43,857 nucleotides of DNA from Cumulibacter manganitolerans (GTDB lineage Bacteria > Actinomycetota > Actinomycetes > Mycobacteriales > Antricoccaceae), in contig NZ_WBKP01000032.1 in NCBI RefSeq assembly GCF_009602465.1, positions 1-43,857 of the forward strand, written 5' to 3'. The notes beneath the pieces are model-generated. The model was not told where the DNA came from. It ran no database searches and saw only the letters and a program-made list of their open reading frames with translations. Position numbers and translations under genes: made by a program. Shown piece after piece: positions 18,145-29,343 of the stretch. Numbering within the stretch: position 1 is the stretch's first letter; each line of letters begins with the position of its first letter.

Positions 18145-18870
18145 GTGTCCGTCCCGCCGGTGACCGGCGTCCCGCCCGCCGTCGCGCGCATCGCCGGCGG
18201 GCGTACACCGGTCGCGGTGTGGCACAACGAGCTCGGCGGCCGCACGTACCGGATCGACGACGACTACGTGAAGTGGTTCGCCGGCGAGCACTGGGAGATC
18301 GACCTGCCGGGGGAGGCCGAGCGCATGCGCTGGGCCTCCGCGTTCGCGCCGGTCCCGCAGGTGGTGGCGGCCGGCCGGGACGACGGTGGGCAATGGCTGC
18401 ACACCAAGGCGCTGCCGGGGGAGTCCGCGGTGCACCCGGACAACGTGGCCGAGCCGGAGCAGACGGTCGCCGCGCTCGGGCGCGGCCTGCGCCGGTGGCA
18501 CGATCTGCTTCCCCCGCCGCCGTGCCCGCACCGGTGGGACGTCCGGGAACGGCTGCGGGCGCGGGGGATGGAGCAGACCCCGGTCGGCCAGCGCTACCTC
18601 GACGCGACGCCGACCATGGAGACCGACCTCGTCGTCTGCCACGGCGACGCCTGCAACCCCAACTTCCTGGTACGCGGCGGTGAGGTGGTCGGGTACGTCG
18701 ACGTCGGCAGGCTCGGCATCGCCGACCGGTGGGCCGATCTCACGCCGGCGCTGGCCAGCCTCACCTGGAACTTCGGCCGTGGGTGGCAGGCGACCTTCCT
18801 CGACGGCTACGGCATCGCGCGGGATGCGGAGAAGCTCGACTACTACTCCCGGCTGTGGGACCTGGCGTGA
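18145..18870 (+). CDS. APH(3')-like phosphotransferase
   Basis: A 241-residue kinase of the aminoglycoside phosphotransferase fold. The ATP-anchoring lysine is in YRIDDDYVKWF with Glu in EAERMRWA. The catalytic loop is VVCHGDACNPN (Asp168) and the metal-binding motif is VDVGRLGIADRWADL (Asp186). The C-terminal NFGRGW...YGIARDAEKLDYYSRL block is close in pattern to APH(3') enzymes. It could phosphorylate an aminoglycoside or a native metabolite; resistance is not shown. GTG 18145 begins 2 bp after the aminotransferase stop, so the two are co-transcribed. It is slightly shorter than typical APH(3') (about 264 residues), mainly at the N terminus. Confidence 0.87.
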   Translation: MSVPPVTGVPPAVARIAGGRTPVAVWHNELGGRTYRIDDDYVKWFAGEHWEIDLPGEAERMRWASAFAPVPQVVAAGRDDGGQWLHTKALPGESAVHPDNVAEPEQTVAALGRGLRRWHDLLPPPPCPHRWDVRERLRARGMEQTPVGQRYLDATPTMETDLVVCHGDACNPNFLVRGGEVVGYVDVGRLGIADRWADLTPALASLTWNFGRGWQATFLDGYGIARDAEKLDYYSRLWDLA

Positions 18871-18940
18871 GCGCTGACCGGCTCGGCGTGAGCGCCCGCA
18901 GAGTTGCCTGGATCACCTTCCGCTTGTTGTAGGTGCGAAG

Positions 18941-18968
18941 TATCCTCGAGTTGACGTACCTATCAACT
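18941..18968 (+). promoter_or_regulatory. Promoter and candidate operator of the thiolase gene
   Basis: TATCCT (18941-18946) is a good -10. It is followed by the inverted repeat AGTTGA (18949-18954) ... TCAACT (18963-18968) with an 8-bp spacer, covering the predicted transcription start near 18953. The position suits a repressor, for example a TetR-type regulator of lipid genes. A ribosome binding site CGGAGG lies at 18971-18976. Confidence 0.5.
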
Positions 18969-18981
18969 TTCGGAGGACGCA

Positions 18982-20250
18982 ATGGCAGACGCCTACATCA
19001 TCGACGCGGTCCGGACGCCGCGCGGCATCGGCAAGGTCGGCAAGGGGTCGCTGGCGCATCTGCACCCGCAGCACCTCGCGTCGACCGTCCTCAAGGCGCT
19101 CAAGGAGCGCAACAACATCGACGAGAAGGACGTCCAGGACGTCATCTGGTCGGTCTCGACCCAGAAGGGCAAGCAGGGCGGCGACATGGGCCGCATGGCT
19201 GCCCTGGACGCCGGATTCGACCAGACGGTCAGCGGCGTGACCCTCGACCGCTTCTGCGGCGGCGGCATCACCAGCGTCGCGCTGGGCGCCGCTCAGGTCA
19301 TGAGCGGCATGGAGGACCTCGTCATCTCCGGCGGCACCGAGATGATGAGCCTCACCGGCACCATGGCCGCGCAGGAGCGCGAGGCCGGCCTCCCGCCGTC
19401 CCTCATGGGCTCGCACAACGAGCACCTCGACGAGCTGCACCCGCAGTCGCACCAGGGCATCTGCGGCGACGCGATCGCCTCCATGGAGGGCATCAGCCGC
19501 GAGGACCTCGACGCATTCGGCCTGGAGAGCCAGCGCCGCGCGAAGATCGCGATGGACGAGGGCCGCTTCGACAACTCGGTCGTACCGGTGCACAACCCGG
19601 ACGGCACCCTCGCGCTCGACAAGGACGAGTACCCGCGTCCCGAGACCACCGCCGAGAGCCTCGCCGGCCTGAAGCCCGCGTTCACCGCGCTGGCGGACAT
19701 GCCGTACGACGAGGAGGGCAACACCTTCCGCAAGCAGATCAACCGCAAGTTCCCCGACCTCGACATCAAGCCCGTGCACCACGCCGGCAACTCGTCGGGC
19801 GTCGTCGACGGCGCGGCCGCCATCCTGCTGGCCTCGAAGGAGTACGCCGACGCGCACGGCCTGAAGAAGCGCGCGCGCATCGTGGCGACCGCCAACATCG
19901 GCGACGACCCGACCCTGATGCTCAACGCTCCGGTGCCGGCCGCGAAGAAGGTCCTCGAGAAGGCCGGCCTGAGCAAGGACGACATCGACGTCTGGGAGGT
20001 CAACGAGGCGTTCGCCGTCGTGACCGAGAAGTTCATCCGCGACATGGGCGTCGACCGCGCGAAGGTCAACCCCAACGGCGGCGCCATCGCGCTCGGCCAC
20101 CCGATCGGCGCCACCGGCAGCATGCTCATCGGCACCGCCCTCGACGAGCTCGAGCGCACCGGCGGCCGCTACGGCCTGATCACGATGTGTGCCGCGGGCG
20201 GCATGGCCCCCGCGATCATCATCGAGCGGGTCGAGGAGGACGCCGCCTAG
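18982..20250 (+). CDS. Acetyl-CoA C-acyltransferase (thiolase)
   Basis: A 422-residue thiolase. The acylated cysteine is Cys92 in LDRFCGGGITS. The catalytic His is in NPNGGAIALGHPIGATG, and the second Cys is in MCAAGGMAPA. It condenses or cleaves acyl-CoA units in beta-oxidation or acetoacetyl-CoA synthesis. No fadB partner is adjacent. It has its own promoter with a palindrome at the start site and a strong CGGAGG. The enrichment of preferred C/G-ending codons suggests high expression. It could also supply acetoacetyl-CoA for the PHA synthase encoded at 32650-34383; that link is inference. Confidence 0.93.
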   Translation: MADAYIIDAVRTPRGIGKVGKGSLAHLHPQHLASTVLKALKERNNIDEKDVQDVIWSVSTQKGKQGGDMGRMAALDAGFDQTVSGVTLDRFCGGGITSVALGAAQVMSGMEDLVISGGTEMMSLTGTMAAQEREAGLPPSLMGSHNEHLDELHPQSHQGICGDAIASMEGISREDLDAFGLESQRRAKIAMDEGRFDNSVVPVHNPDGTLALDKDEYPRPETTAESLAGLKPAFTALADMPYDEEGNTFRKQINRKFPDLDIKPVHHAGNSSGVVDGAAAILLASKEYADAHGLKKRARIVATANIGDDPTLMLNAPVPAAKKVLEKAGLSKDDIDVWEVNEAFAVVTEKFIRDMGVDRAKVNPNGGAIALGHPIGATGSMLIGTALDELERTGGRYGLITMCAAGGMAPAIIIERVEEDAA

Positions 20251-20272
20251 CCAGGCGGCACCGACCGTAATC

Positions 20273-20338
20273 CCGAGGCGGGGTTCGTCGGCCAGAGCGG
20301 GGAAGCTTCCCCGCTTCGGTCGACGAACCCCGCTTCGG
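20273..20338. repeat. 66-bp imperfect palindrome (family B) between thiolase and rarA
   Basis: An inverted repeat centred at 20305.5 on AAGCTT, with 29 of 33 positions complementary. Each arm contains GCGGGGTTCGTCG and AGCGGGGAAG. The position after the thiolase stop suggests a terminator. It shares the CTTCGG/CCGAAG theme with family A but is a different sequence. Confidence 0.9.
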
Positions 20339-20381
20339 CGTACAGGGGCCGACGGCGCGCGCGAAGCGCAGGGGGCACGCC

Positions 20382-20387
20382 TACCAT
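20382..20387 (+). promoter_or_regulatory. Candidate -10 for rarA
   Basis: TACCAT ends seven bases before GTG 20395, which would be a leaderless start. The alternative ATG 20386 overlaps this hexamer. Confidence 0.4.
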
Positions 20388-20394
20388 GGGCCAG

Positions 20395-21754
20395 GTGGCA
20401 GGCCTGTTCGAGATTCCCGGAACGGACGACGATCCGGCGTACGACGAGCCGCCACCCGAGGCCGCCGTCGACCCGCACGCGCCGCTGGCGGTGCGCATGC
20501 GGCCGCGGACCCTCGACGAGGTCGTCGGCCAGCGCAAGCTGATCGGTCCTGGGACGGCGCTGCGGCGCATCGTCGAGGGCGACACCGCGATGTCGGTGAT
20601 CCTGTACGGCCCGCCGGGGACCGGCAAGACGACGCTCGCGCACGTCATCGGGCACGCCACCAACCGGCGGTTCGTGCAGCTGTCGGCGCTCAATGCCGGC
20701 GTCAAGGACGTCCGCGCGGTGATCGAGGAGGCCCGGAAGCGGCGGCAGCGCGGCGGGGAGCAGACGGTGCTGTTCATCGACGAGGTGCACCGCTTCTCCA
20801 AGACCCAGCAGGACTCGCTGCTGGCCGCCGTCGAGCAGCGCACGGTCGCGCTGATCGCGGCGACCACCGAGAACCCGTTCTTCTCGCTGGTCTCGCCGCT
20901 GCTGTCCCGCTCGCTGCTGCTCACCCTTGGAGCCGCTGGCCGACGACGACGTCCGCGCGGTGCTCACCCGGGCGCTCGGCGACGAGCGCGGCCTGGCCGG
21001 CCGGCTGGAGATCGAGCCGGACGCCCTCGACCACCTGGTGCGGACGGCCGCCGGGGACGCGCGGCGGGCGTTGACCTCCCTGGAGGCCGCCGCCGACATC
21101 GCCGACGGCGACGGCAGCTCCCTGGTGGACGCCGAGACGGTCGCCCGGGCGATCGACGTCGCCGCCGTCCGCTACGACCGCGACGGCGACCAGCACTACG
21201 ACGTCGCCAGCGCGCTGATCAAGTCCATCCGCGGCTCGGACGTCGACGCCGCCCTGCACTACCTCGCCCGGATGATCACCGCGGGGGAGGATCCGCGCTT
21301 CATCGCCCGCCGGCTGGTCATCTCCGCCAGCGAGGACATCGGGATGGCCGACCCGAGCGCCCTGCAGACGGCGATCGCCGCGATGCAGGCGGTGTCGTTC
21401 ATCGGCATGCCGGAGGGCCGGATCCCGCTCGCCCAGGCCGTCGTGCACCTCGCCTGCGCACCGAAGTCCAATGCGGCGTACGCCGCGATCAACGCGGCCA
21501 TCGCCGACGTCCGCGCCGGCTCGCTGGGCACCGTGCCGCCGCACCTGCGCGACGGGCACTACGCCGGGGCGAAGAAGCTCGGCCACGCGCAGGAGTACGT
21601 CTACCCGCACGCCCTCGAGGAGGGCATCGCCGGGCAGCAGTACGCGCCGGACGTCGTCGACGGCAAGGACTACTACGTGCCGACCGGGCGCGGGGTCGAG
21701 AAGGCGATCGGCGAGCGGCTGGCGAAGATCCGCCGCATCCTCCGCGACCGCTGA
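20395..21754 (+). pseudogene. rarA: Replication-associated recombination protein A (AAA ATPase), frameshifted
   Basis: The protein sequence matches RarA/MgsA, an AAA+ clamp-loader-like ATPase acting at stalled forks. The N-terminal half has [14 protein letters not shown], Walker [12 protein letters not shown], Walker [12 protein letters not shown] and the [18 protein letters not shown] sensor region. The C-terminal half begins [12 protein letters not shown] and has [16 protein letters not shown] and the usual end. The halves are in different frames: after LLLTL the frame breaks at 20926-20928 (acccttgg), where one extra base is present. Removing one base restores a continuous protein of about 450 residues. 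It may be a sequencing or assembly error, a true mutation, or less likely +1 recoding. The start is GTG 20395 (leaderless pattern) or ATG 20386. Confidence 0.85.
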
Positions 21755-21775
21755 CGCATTGCCGGTCTCCCGGGA

Positions 21776-21831
21776 CCGTTGTGTTGTTGCGACTTCGGGC
21801 GACGTCGCCCGAAGTCGCAACAACTCAACGG
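21776..21831. repeat. 56-bp palindrome, family A copy 2 (rarA / LLM junction)
   Basis: An inverted repeat centred at 21803.5. The core TTCGGGCGACGTCGCCCGAA is identical to copy 1. The arms are TTGTTGCGAC/GTCGCAACAA instead of GTGCTCGC/GCGAGCAC, so both sides changed together. There is one mismatch in 28 pairs. It lies between two convergent genes. Confidence 0.95.
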
Positions 21832-21834
21832 GGC

Positions 21835-22815
21835 CTAGGACCCCACCGCGGACATGAACGCCTCGAGCTCGCGCGGGATGTCCGAGCCGGCCGGCTGGTA
21901 CGCGATCTCGGTGACGCCCTGCTCGGCGTACGCCGCCACCCGGTCGCGGATCTCGGCCCGTGAGCCGGTCAGCGTCAGCTTGCGGATGATCGTCGCGGCA
22001 TCGGCCACCGCCTCGCGGTCGTGCTCGTTCAGGGTGACCATGTGGCCCTCGTGCACCGCGAGGTGCCGCTGGTCGGCCGGCGCCGCCTCAACACTGCGCA
22101 CCCACGCCTCGCCGCCGGGGTAGCGGCGGACGCCGTCGGCGCCCTGCCGCTCGTACATCGCGTGGAAGCGCACCGCGAGCGCGTGACCCGCGGCGTCGAC
22201 CACCCGCGGCGAGGAGCCGTCCTCGCCGTCCTCCAGGACCGTCCCGTACATCAGCAGCGCCTGCCAGCCCTCGGCCCGCTCGTTGGGCACCGCGGCCGCG
22301 AAGATGCCGTCGCCGACCGCCTTGGCGACCTCCGTGCCCAGCGGGCCGTTGGCGCCGATCAGGATCGGGACGTCGATCGGCCGCGCCGCCGCGAACCCGG
22401 GGCCGTGCAGCATCTTGATCGGCGCACCCTCCCACTCGGCGACCTCGCCCGCGAGCAGAGCCCGCAGCACCTCGACGTACCGGCGCACGTCGCGCCACTT
22501 CATCGGGCGCTGGCCCAGGGCGTGCCGGCCGGTGAAGCCGGAGCCCACCGCCACGACCACCCGCCCCGGCGCGATCGCGCACAGCCCGGCGATCGCGGCG
22601 GCGTTCGTCATCGGGTGCCGCAGGCTCGGCACCAGCACGCCCGGGCCGAGGGCGATCCGCTCGGTACGTTCCGCCGCGGCGTACAGCATCGCCCACACGT
22701 CGGGGTACAGCGCGGGGGAGTCGTAGGCCCAGGCCCGCCGATAGCCGAGCGAGTCGGCGATCGCGATGTGCTCGGGCGTCTGCAGGCTGGTCGCGAATGC
22801 GCAGGAGATGTCCAT
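21835..22815 (-). CDS. LLM-class (F420-dependent type) oxidoreductase
   Basis: A 326-residue luciferase-like monooxygenase-fold protein. The N-terminal [20 protein letters not shown], the [16 protein letters not shown] strand-loop, [16 protein letters not shown] and [21 protein letters not shown] are typical of the actinobacterial LLM proteins that use reduced coenzyme F420. Substrate is unknown. ATG 22815 is chosen because it matches the family N terminus and has a TACGCT hexamer 6 nt upstream (leaderless); an in-frame GTG at 22833 would place that hexamer inside the gene. It occupies the interval where rpsD is found in Streptomyces. Confidence 0.88.
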   Translation of the reverse strand: MDISCAFATSLQTPEHIAIADSLGYRRAWAYDSPALYPDVWAMLYAAAERTERIALGPGVLVPSLRHPMTNAAAIAGLCAIAPGRVVVAVGSGFTGRHALGQRPMKWRDVRRYVEVLRALLAGEVAEWEGAPIKMLHGPGFAAARPIDVPILIGANGPLGTEVAKAVGDGIFAAAVPNERAEGWQALLMYGTVLEDGEDGSSPRVVDAAGHALAVRFHAMYERQGADGVRRYPGGEAWVRSVEAAPADQRHLAVHEGHMVTLNEHDREAVADAATIIRKLTLTGSRAEIRDRVAAYAEQGVTEIAYQPAGSDIPRELEAFMSAVGS

Positions 22816-22821
22816 GCGCGG

Positions 22822-22827
22822 AGCGTA
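22822..22827 (-). promoter_or_regulatory. Candidate -10 for a leaderless start at ATG 22815
   Basis: Minus-strand TACGCT is followed by six bases (CCGCGC) and then ATG. No ribosome binding site is present in the gap. Confidence 0.5.
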
Positions 22828-22918
22828 GGCCACCGGCGGTCCGCACGGCGACGGGCGGCTCGTGACTACGCGGTAGTCTGGGACGCTGACGCACGTCCAA
22901 CCACGCTAAGGAGTCAAC

Positions 22919-23272
22919 GTGTCCGGTGGAGAGATCGCAGCGCTCGTGGCCGCAGGAGCCTTCCTGCTGCTCGTCCTGCTGCTGGCGGTGCCGATCCTCA
23001 AGCTCGGCCGGACCCTCGACGAGGCCACGCTGGCCGTGCGCAAGACCCACGAGGGCGCCACCCCGTTGCTGCGGAACGCGGTCGACACCGTCAAGCACGT
23101 CAACGCCAATCTCGAGCGGGTCGACGGCATCGCCGCCAACGCCGAGAACATGTCGCAGAACGCCGCCGCGCTGACCTCGCTGGTCTCCAGCACCATCGGC
23201 AGCCCGCTGGTGAAGGTGGCCTCGTTCACCTACGGCGTCCGCAAGGCGGCGGCGAAGCGGACGGGACGGTAG
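22919..23272 (+). CDS. DUF948 membrane protein
   Basis: A 117-residue protein with one N-terminal membrane segment (about residues 6-26, IAALVAAGAFLLLVLLLAVP). An amphipathic, coiled-coil-like region follows (LDEATLAVRKTHEGATPLLR) that matches the DUF948 family, then a basic C-terminal end. Function is unknown. GTG 22919 has AAGGAG at 22908-22913. A TAGTCT -10 candidate lies at 22874-22879. DUF948, DUF6167 and alaS form a conserved actinobacterial set. Confidence 0.88.
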   Translation: MSGGEIAALVAAGAFLLLVLLLAVPILKLGRTLDEATLAVRKTHEGATPLLRNAVDTVKHVNANLERVDGIAANAENMSQNAAALTSLVSSTIGSPLVKVASFTYGVRKAAAKRTGR

Positions 23273-23275
23273 ATC

Positions 23276-23527
23276 ATGCGTCGTCTGTTCTGGCTGGCCA
23301 TGGGCATCACCATCGGCGTCCTGGTGGTCCGCAAGCTGTCGATGGCCGCCGAGGCCATGAAGCCCGAGGCGCTCGCGCAGCGCACCGGACGTGGTGCGGC
23401 GAACGCCGTCGAGCGTCTGCAGCAGTTCGCCGCCGACGTGCGCATCGCGATGCACCAGCGTGAGGACGAGCTCCGCGCGGGGGTCGGCCTGGACGCCGAG
23501 CCTCCCACCACGACCAAGGAAATCTAG
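23276..23527 (+). CDS. DUF6167-like small membrane protein
   Basis: An 83-residue protein. An N-terminal hydrophobic segment (residues 3-20, [18 protein letters not shown]) is followed by a helical charged region ([20 protein letters not shown]), as in the small actinobacterial proteins always found between the DUF948 gene and alaS. No function is known. It starts 3 bp after the DUF948 stop, and alaS follows after 7 bp, so all three are one transcription unit. Confidence 0.83.
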   Translation: MRRLFWLAMGITIGVLVVRKLSMAAEAMKPEALAQRTGRGAANAVERLQQFAADVRIAMHQREDELRAGVGLDAEPPTTTKEI

Positions 23528-23534
23528 ACCGGCA

Positions 23535-26224
<2,690 letters not shown>

Positions 26225-26228
<4 letters not shown>

Positions 26229-26713
26229 GCGGATCTCGCCTCCCGCGCGGGCGGCGGCTCGGGGTCGACCCGGGCGCCGCCCGCGTCGGCGTCGCGGTGT
26301 GCGACCCCGACGGGCGGCTCGCGACCGGGCTGACGACGTTGCGCCGCGACAAGAAGCGCGACACGGACGTCGCCGAGCTCGCGCGCCTGGTGAGCGAGTA
26401 CGAGGCGGTCGAGGTGGTGATCGGCCGCCCGACCAGCCTCAGCGGAGCCGGCGGCCGGGCGGTCGCGGTGGCCGACGACTACGCGGCGAAGGTGGCGCAG
26501 GCGATCGCCCCCGTCCCCGTTGCGCGCGTCGACGAGCGGTTCACCACCGTCTCGGCGTCCGGCGCGCTGCGCGCGGCCGGGCTCGACACGCGACGTCAGC
26601 GGTCGGTGATCGACCAGACCGCCGCGGCGGTGATCCTGCAGGCGTACCTGGACGCGCAGCGCGACGATGACCCGGCGCCGAACGCCCCGCGCAGCGAAGC
26701 GTCCGATTGCTAA
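26225..26713 (+). CDS. ruvX: Holliday junction resolvase-like protein RuvX (YqgF)
   Basis: A 162-residue RNase H-fold nuclease. The N-terminal [19 protein letters not shown] carries the first catalytic Asp. [26 protein letters not shown] (catalytic Glu region) and the C-terminal [16 protein letters not shown] complete the family pattern. YqgF proteins are implicated in 16S rRNA 5' maturation and possibly Holliday junction cleavage. GTG 26225 overlaps the alaS stop. The alaS-ruvX-mltG order is widespread. Confidence 0.93.
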
Positions 26714-26772
26714 TCTTTACCATCGGCCATGGCCCCCAATGCGGACCCCTGCGAAAGTGCGGTGACTGAAGC

Positions 26773-27930
26773 GTGGCACGACACCAGCAAGGCACCCGCG
26801 ACGACGGCTCCGAGGTCGATGACCTCGGCGCGTTGATCCGCGGAAACATCGACGGGGAGGAGCACGCCTACGATCGCCCGAAACGGCATCGGCGGCTCGC
26901 CCCCGCGCTCGCCGCGCTCGTCGCGGTCGCGATCGGTGTCGCAGCGGTGCTGTTCGCCAAGGACCTGTTCGCCGGCTTCGGCGACGTCCCCGACTACTCC
27001 GGCGCGGGCGGCGACACGGTGCAGGTGCGCGTCGACGAGGGCGACACCATCTCGGACATCGCCGTCAAGCTCGAGGACGCCGGCGTGGTCAAGTCGGCGC
27101 GGGCATTCACCGAGGCGGCGTCCGCGAACGACAAGTCCAAGAGCGTGCAGCCCGGGCTGTACTCGCTGAAGAAGCAGATGAAGGCCTCCCTCGCGCTGGA
27201 GGCGATGCTCGACCCCAACGCGGTCCAGACGTACAAGATCACCTTCGCCGAGGGACTCACGGTCGACCAGACGATCGCCAAGCTCGCCGAGAGCACCGGC
27301 AAGCCGAAGTCGGACTTCGAGGCGGCCCTCGGCGACCGCGCCAATCTCGGCCTGCCCGGCTGGGTGCCGGCGAACGCCAACAAGCTCGAGGGCTTCCTGC
27401 AGCCGGGCACCTACACCTTCGACCCGGAGCAGACGCCGCTGGCCATGCTGCAGGCGATGGTGGCGCAGTTCAACGCGGTCGCCGCGGAGACCCAGCTCGA
27501 GCAGAAGGCCGCGGCGGTCGGCCAGTCGCCGTACGGCGTGCTGATCATCGCCTCGCTCATCGAGCGGGAGGCCAAGCACGACGACGAGCGGCCCAAGGTC
27601 GCGCGCGTCATCTACAACCGGCTCGCCAAGCCGATGCCGCTGCAGATCGACGCCGCCACCGCGTACGGCGCCGGCAAGCCCGGCGACCAGCTGACGAAGT
27701 CCGACCTCGAGGACAAGAACAACCCGTACAACCTGCGGGTGCTCCCCGGGCTGACGCCCACGCCGATCGCCAGCTCCAGCGAGGCGTCCATCGCGGCGGC
27801 GCTGGCCCCGGCCGACGGCACGTGGCTGTACTACGTGCGCAACAGCGAGGACGGGCACCACGCGTTCGTGACCACCGATCAGGAGTTCCTGGCCGCCAAG
27901 CAGCAGTGCCAGCAGAAGGGCTGGTGCTGA
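26773..27930 (+). CDS. mltG: Endolytic peptidoglycan transglycosylase MltG
   Basis: A 385-residue type II membrane protein. The cytosolic N terminus (about 1-40) has a basic RPKRHRR stretch. A membrane segment (about 42-64) is followed by a LysM-like subdomain (VQVRVDEGDTISDIAVKLED) and the YceG catalytic domain. Catalytic Glu264 is in IASLIEREAKHDDE, with VARVIYNRL and PYNLRVLPGLTPTPIASSS. It cleaves nascent glycan strands and sets their length. GTG 26773 is the start. TACCAT at 26718-26723 is a possible -10 for the mltG-aroE-peptidase run. aroE follows after 7 bp. Confidence 0.95.
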   Translation: MARHQQGTRDDGSEVDDLGALIRGNIDGEEHAYDRPKRHRRLAPALAALVAVAIGVAAVLFAKDLFAGFGDVPDYSGAGGDTVQVRVDEGDTISDIAVKLEDAGVVKSARAFTEAASANDKSKSVQPGLYSLKKQMKASLALEAMLDPNAVQTYKITFAEGLTVDQTIAKLAESTGKPKSDFEAALGDRANLGLPGWVPANANKLEGFLQPGTYTFDPEQTPLAMLQAMVAQFNAVAAETQLEQKAAAVGQSPYGVLIIASLIEREAKHDDERPKVARVIYNRLAKPMPLQIDAATAYGAGKPGDQLTKSDLEDKNNPYNLRVLPGLTPTPIASSSEASIAAALAPADGTWLYYVRNSEDGHHAFVTTDQEFLAAKQQCQQKGWC

Positions 27931-27937
27931 CCCGGCC

Positions 27938-28780
27938 ATGACGGCGCGTCGCGCGTGCGCGGTGATCGGATCACCGATCGAGCACTCCCGGTCCCCGGCG
28001 CTGCACCTGGCCGCCTACCGGCAGCTCGGCCTCGACTGGACCTACACCCGCCGCGAGGTGGCGGCCGGTGACCTCGCCGCCTTCGTCGACGCCGTGAGTA
28101 CGGGCGGGCTCGACGGCCTGCCGTGCGGCGGGCTGTCGGTGACCATGCCGGGCAAGGCCGAGGCGCTGGAGCGGGCGGAGGTCCGGGACCCGCGGGCCGA
28201 GGCGCTCGGCGCCGCGAACACGCTCGTGCCGCTGTACGAAGGCGCGCGGATCACCTCCTGGCACGCCTACAACACCGACGTCGACGGCATCGTCGGCGCG
28301 CTCGCCGACCAGGGGCACGCGCAGGCCGGCGACCGGCACGCCGTGATCCTCGGCGCGGGTGGCACCGCGGCCGCGGCGCTCGCCGCGCTGCAGAGCCTCG
28401 GCGCGACCCGGACCGACGTCGTCGTGCGCGATCCCCGGCGGGCCGCGACGCTCGCCGCCGTCGGCGACCGCCTGGGCTGCGCGATCGACCTCGTCCCCTG
28501 GTCGGAGCTCGCCTCGACGGTGAGCGGCGCCGACCTCGTGCTGAGCACGGTCCCGCCCGGCGCCGCGGACGCCGCAGCCGATGCCCGGTTCCACCACGGG
28601 CAGGTGGTGCTCGACGCGGCGTACGGCGGCGGCGCCAGCGCGCTGCTCGCGGCGGCGCGCGCGGGCGGCGCGGTGGCGATCGACGGCATCTGGATGCTGC
28701 TGCACCAGGCCGTCGAGCAGGTCCGGCTGATGACCGGACGGCGGCCTTCCGTGGCCGCCATGCGCGCCGCGCTGGGATGA
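27938..28780 (+). CDS. aroE: Shikimate dehydrogenase
   Basis: A 280-residue enzyme reducing 3-dehydroshikimate with NADPH. The N-terminal substrate motif is VIGSPIEHSRSPALH. The catalytic lysine is in GGLSVTMPGK, where Met replaces the more common hydrophobic residue of the VTxPxK motif. YNTDVDGIVGAL supplies the Asn/Asp pair, and the NADPH fold is VILGAGGTAAAAL. The end GIWMLLHQAVEQ is typical. It overlaps the prepilin peptidase gene by 4 bp (ATGA). It is the first shikimate gene here; aroC, aroK, aroB and aroQ follow. Confidence 0.95.
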   Translation: MTARRACAVIGSPIEHSRSPALHLAAYRQLGLDWTYTRREVAAGDLAAFVDAVSTGGLDGLPCGGLSVTMPGKAEALERAEVRDPRAEALGAANTLVPLYEGARITSWHAYNTDVDGIVGALADQGHAQAGDRHAVILGAGGTAAAALAALQSLGATRTDVVVRDPRRAATLAAVGDRLGCAIDLVPWSELASTVSGADLVLSTVPPGAADAAADARFHHGQVVLDAAYGGGASALLAAARAGGAVAIDGIWMLLHQAVEQVRLMTGRRPSVAAMRAALG

Positions 28781-29292
28781 CCGTGCTGGGGCTGCCGGCC
28801 GCCGACCTGGCGATCGCCGTCACCGCGGTCGCGACCGGCGTCCCGCTGATCCGCGTCGACGTCCGCGAACATCGGCTGCCCGATCGGCTCACCGCGCCCG
28901 CGGCGCTGGTGATCCTCGCGATCGCGGCGATCGGCGCGGTGTTCTCCGGAGGCGGCCGGTGGCCGCCGATGCTGCTCACCGGGGCGGCGCTGGCGACCGG
29001 CGGCTATCTGCTCGCGCTGCTCTCACCAGGCGCGTTCGGTCTCGGCGACGTGAAGCTCCTCGGGGTGATCGGGCTGGCGCTCGGGCACCTCGACCCGGCC
29101 ACCGTCGTCCTGTGGCTGCTCGCCCTGTCGGTGTGCACCGCGCTCTGGCTGGTGCTCGCGCGGTACGTCGACAGGCAGAGCGACCTCGCGGTGCCGTGGC
29201 GGCGCCGGCACGTCGCGTTCGGGCCGCCGATGATCACCGCCTGGTGGCTCGTGTACGTCGTGCTGGCCCTCGCGGCCGCGCTGCGCGGCTGA
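28777..29292 (+). CDS. A24 prepilin peptidase, short form
   Basis: A 171-residue polytopic membrane protein with about five membrane segments. It carries the two aspartate sites of the A24 family: Asp in RVDVREHRLPDRL and the GxGD motif GLGDVKLLG. The N-terminal cysteine/methylase domain of full-length PilD is absent, as in TadV/CpaA-like or orphan actinobacterial forms. It would cleave leader peptides of type IV pilin-like or Tad/Flp proteins at the membrane; no such substrate is encoded in the window. ATG 28777 overlaps the aroE stop. The aroE-peptidase-aroC arrangement is conserved in actinobacteria. Confidence 0.9.
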   Translation: MTVLGLPAADLAIAVTAVATGVPLIRVDVREHRLPDRLTAPAALVILAIAAIGAVFSGGGRWPPMLLTGAALATGGYLLALLSPGAFGLGDVKLLGVIGLALGHLDPATVVLWLLALSVCTALWLVLARYVDRQSDLAVPWRRRHVAFGPPMITAWWLVYVVLALAAALRG

Positions 29293-29343
29293 GGCGGCCC
29301 GACCCGGCGAAGCCCGCGGCGCCGGTGATGGGAGAATCGAGCA

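Noticed and set aside
20926-20928. Programmed frameshifting in rarA as the main reading
   Set aside because: CUU to UUG slippage is possible, but there is no stimulatory element in view and RarA is not known to use recoding; an indel or sequencing error is simpler.
23391-23534. Upstream extension of alaS
   Set aside because: It lies over the DUF6167 gene; AlaRS proteins begin at [10 protein letters not shown].
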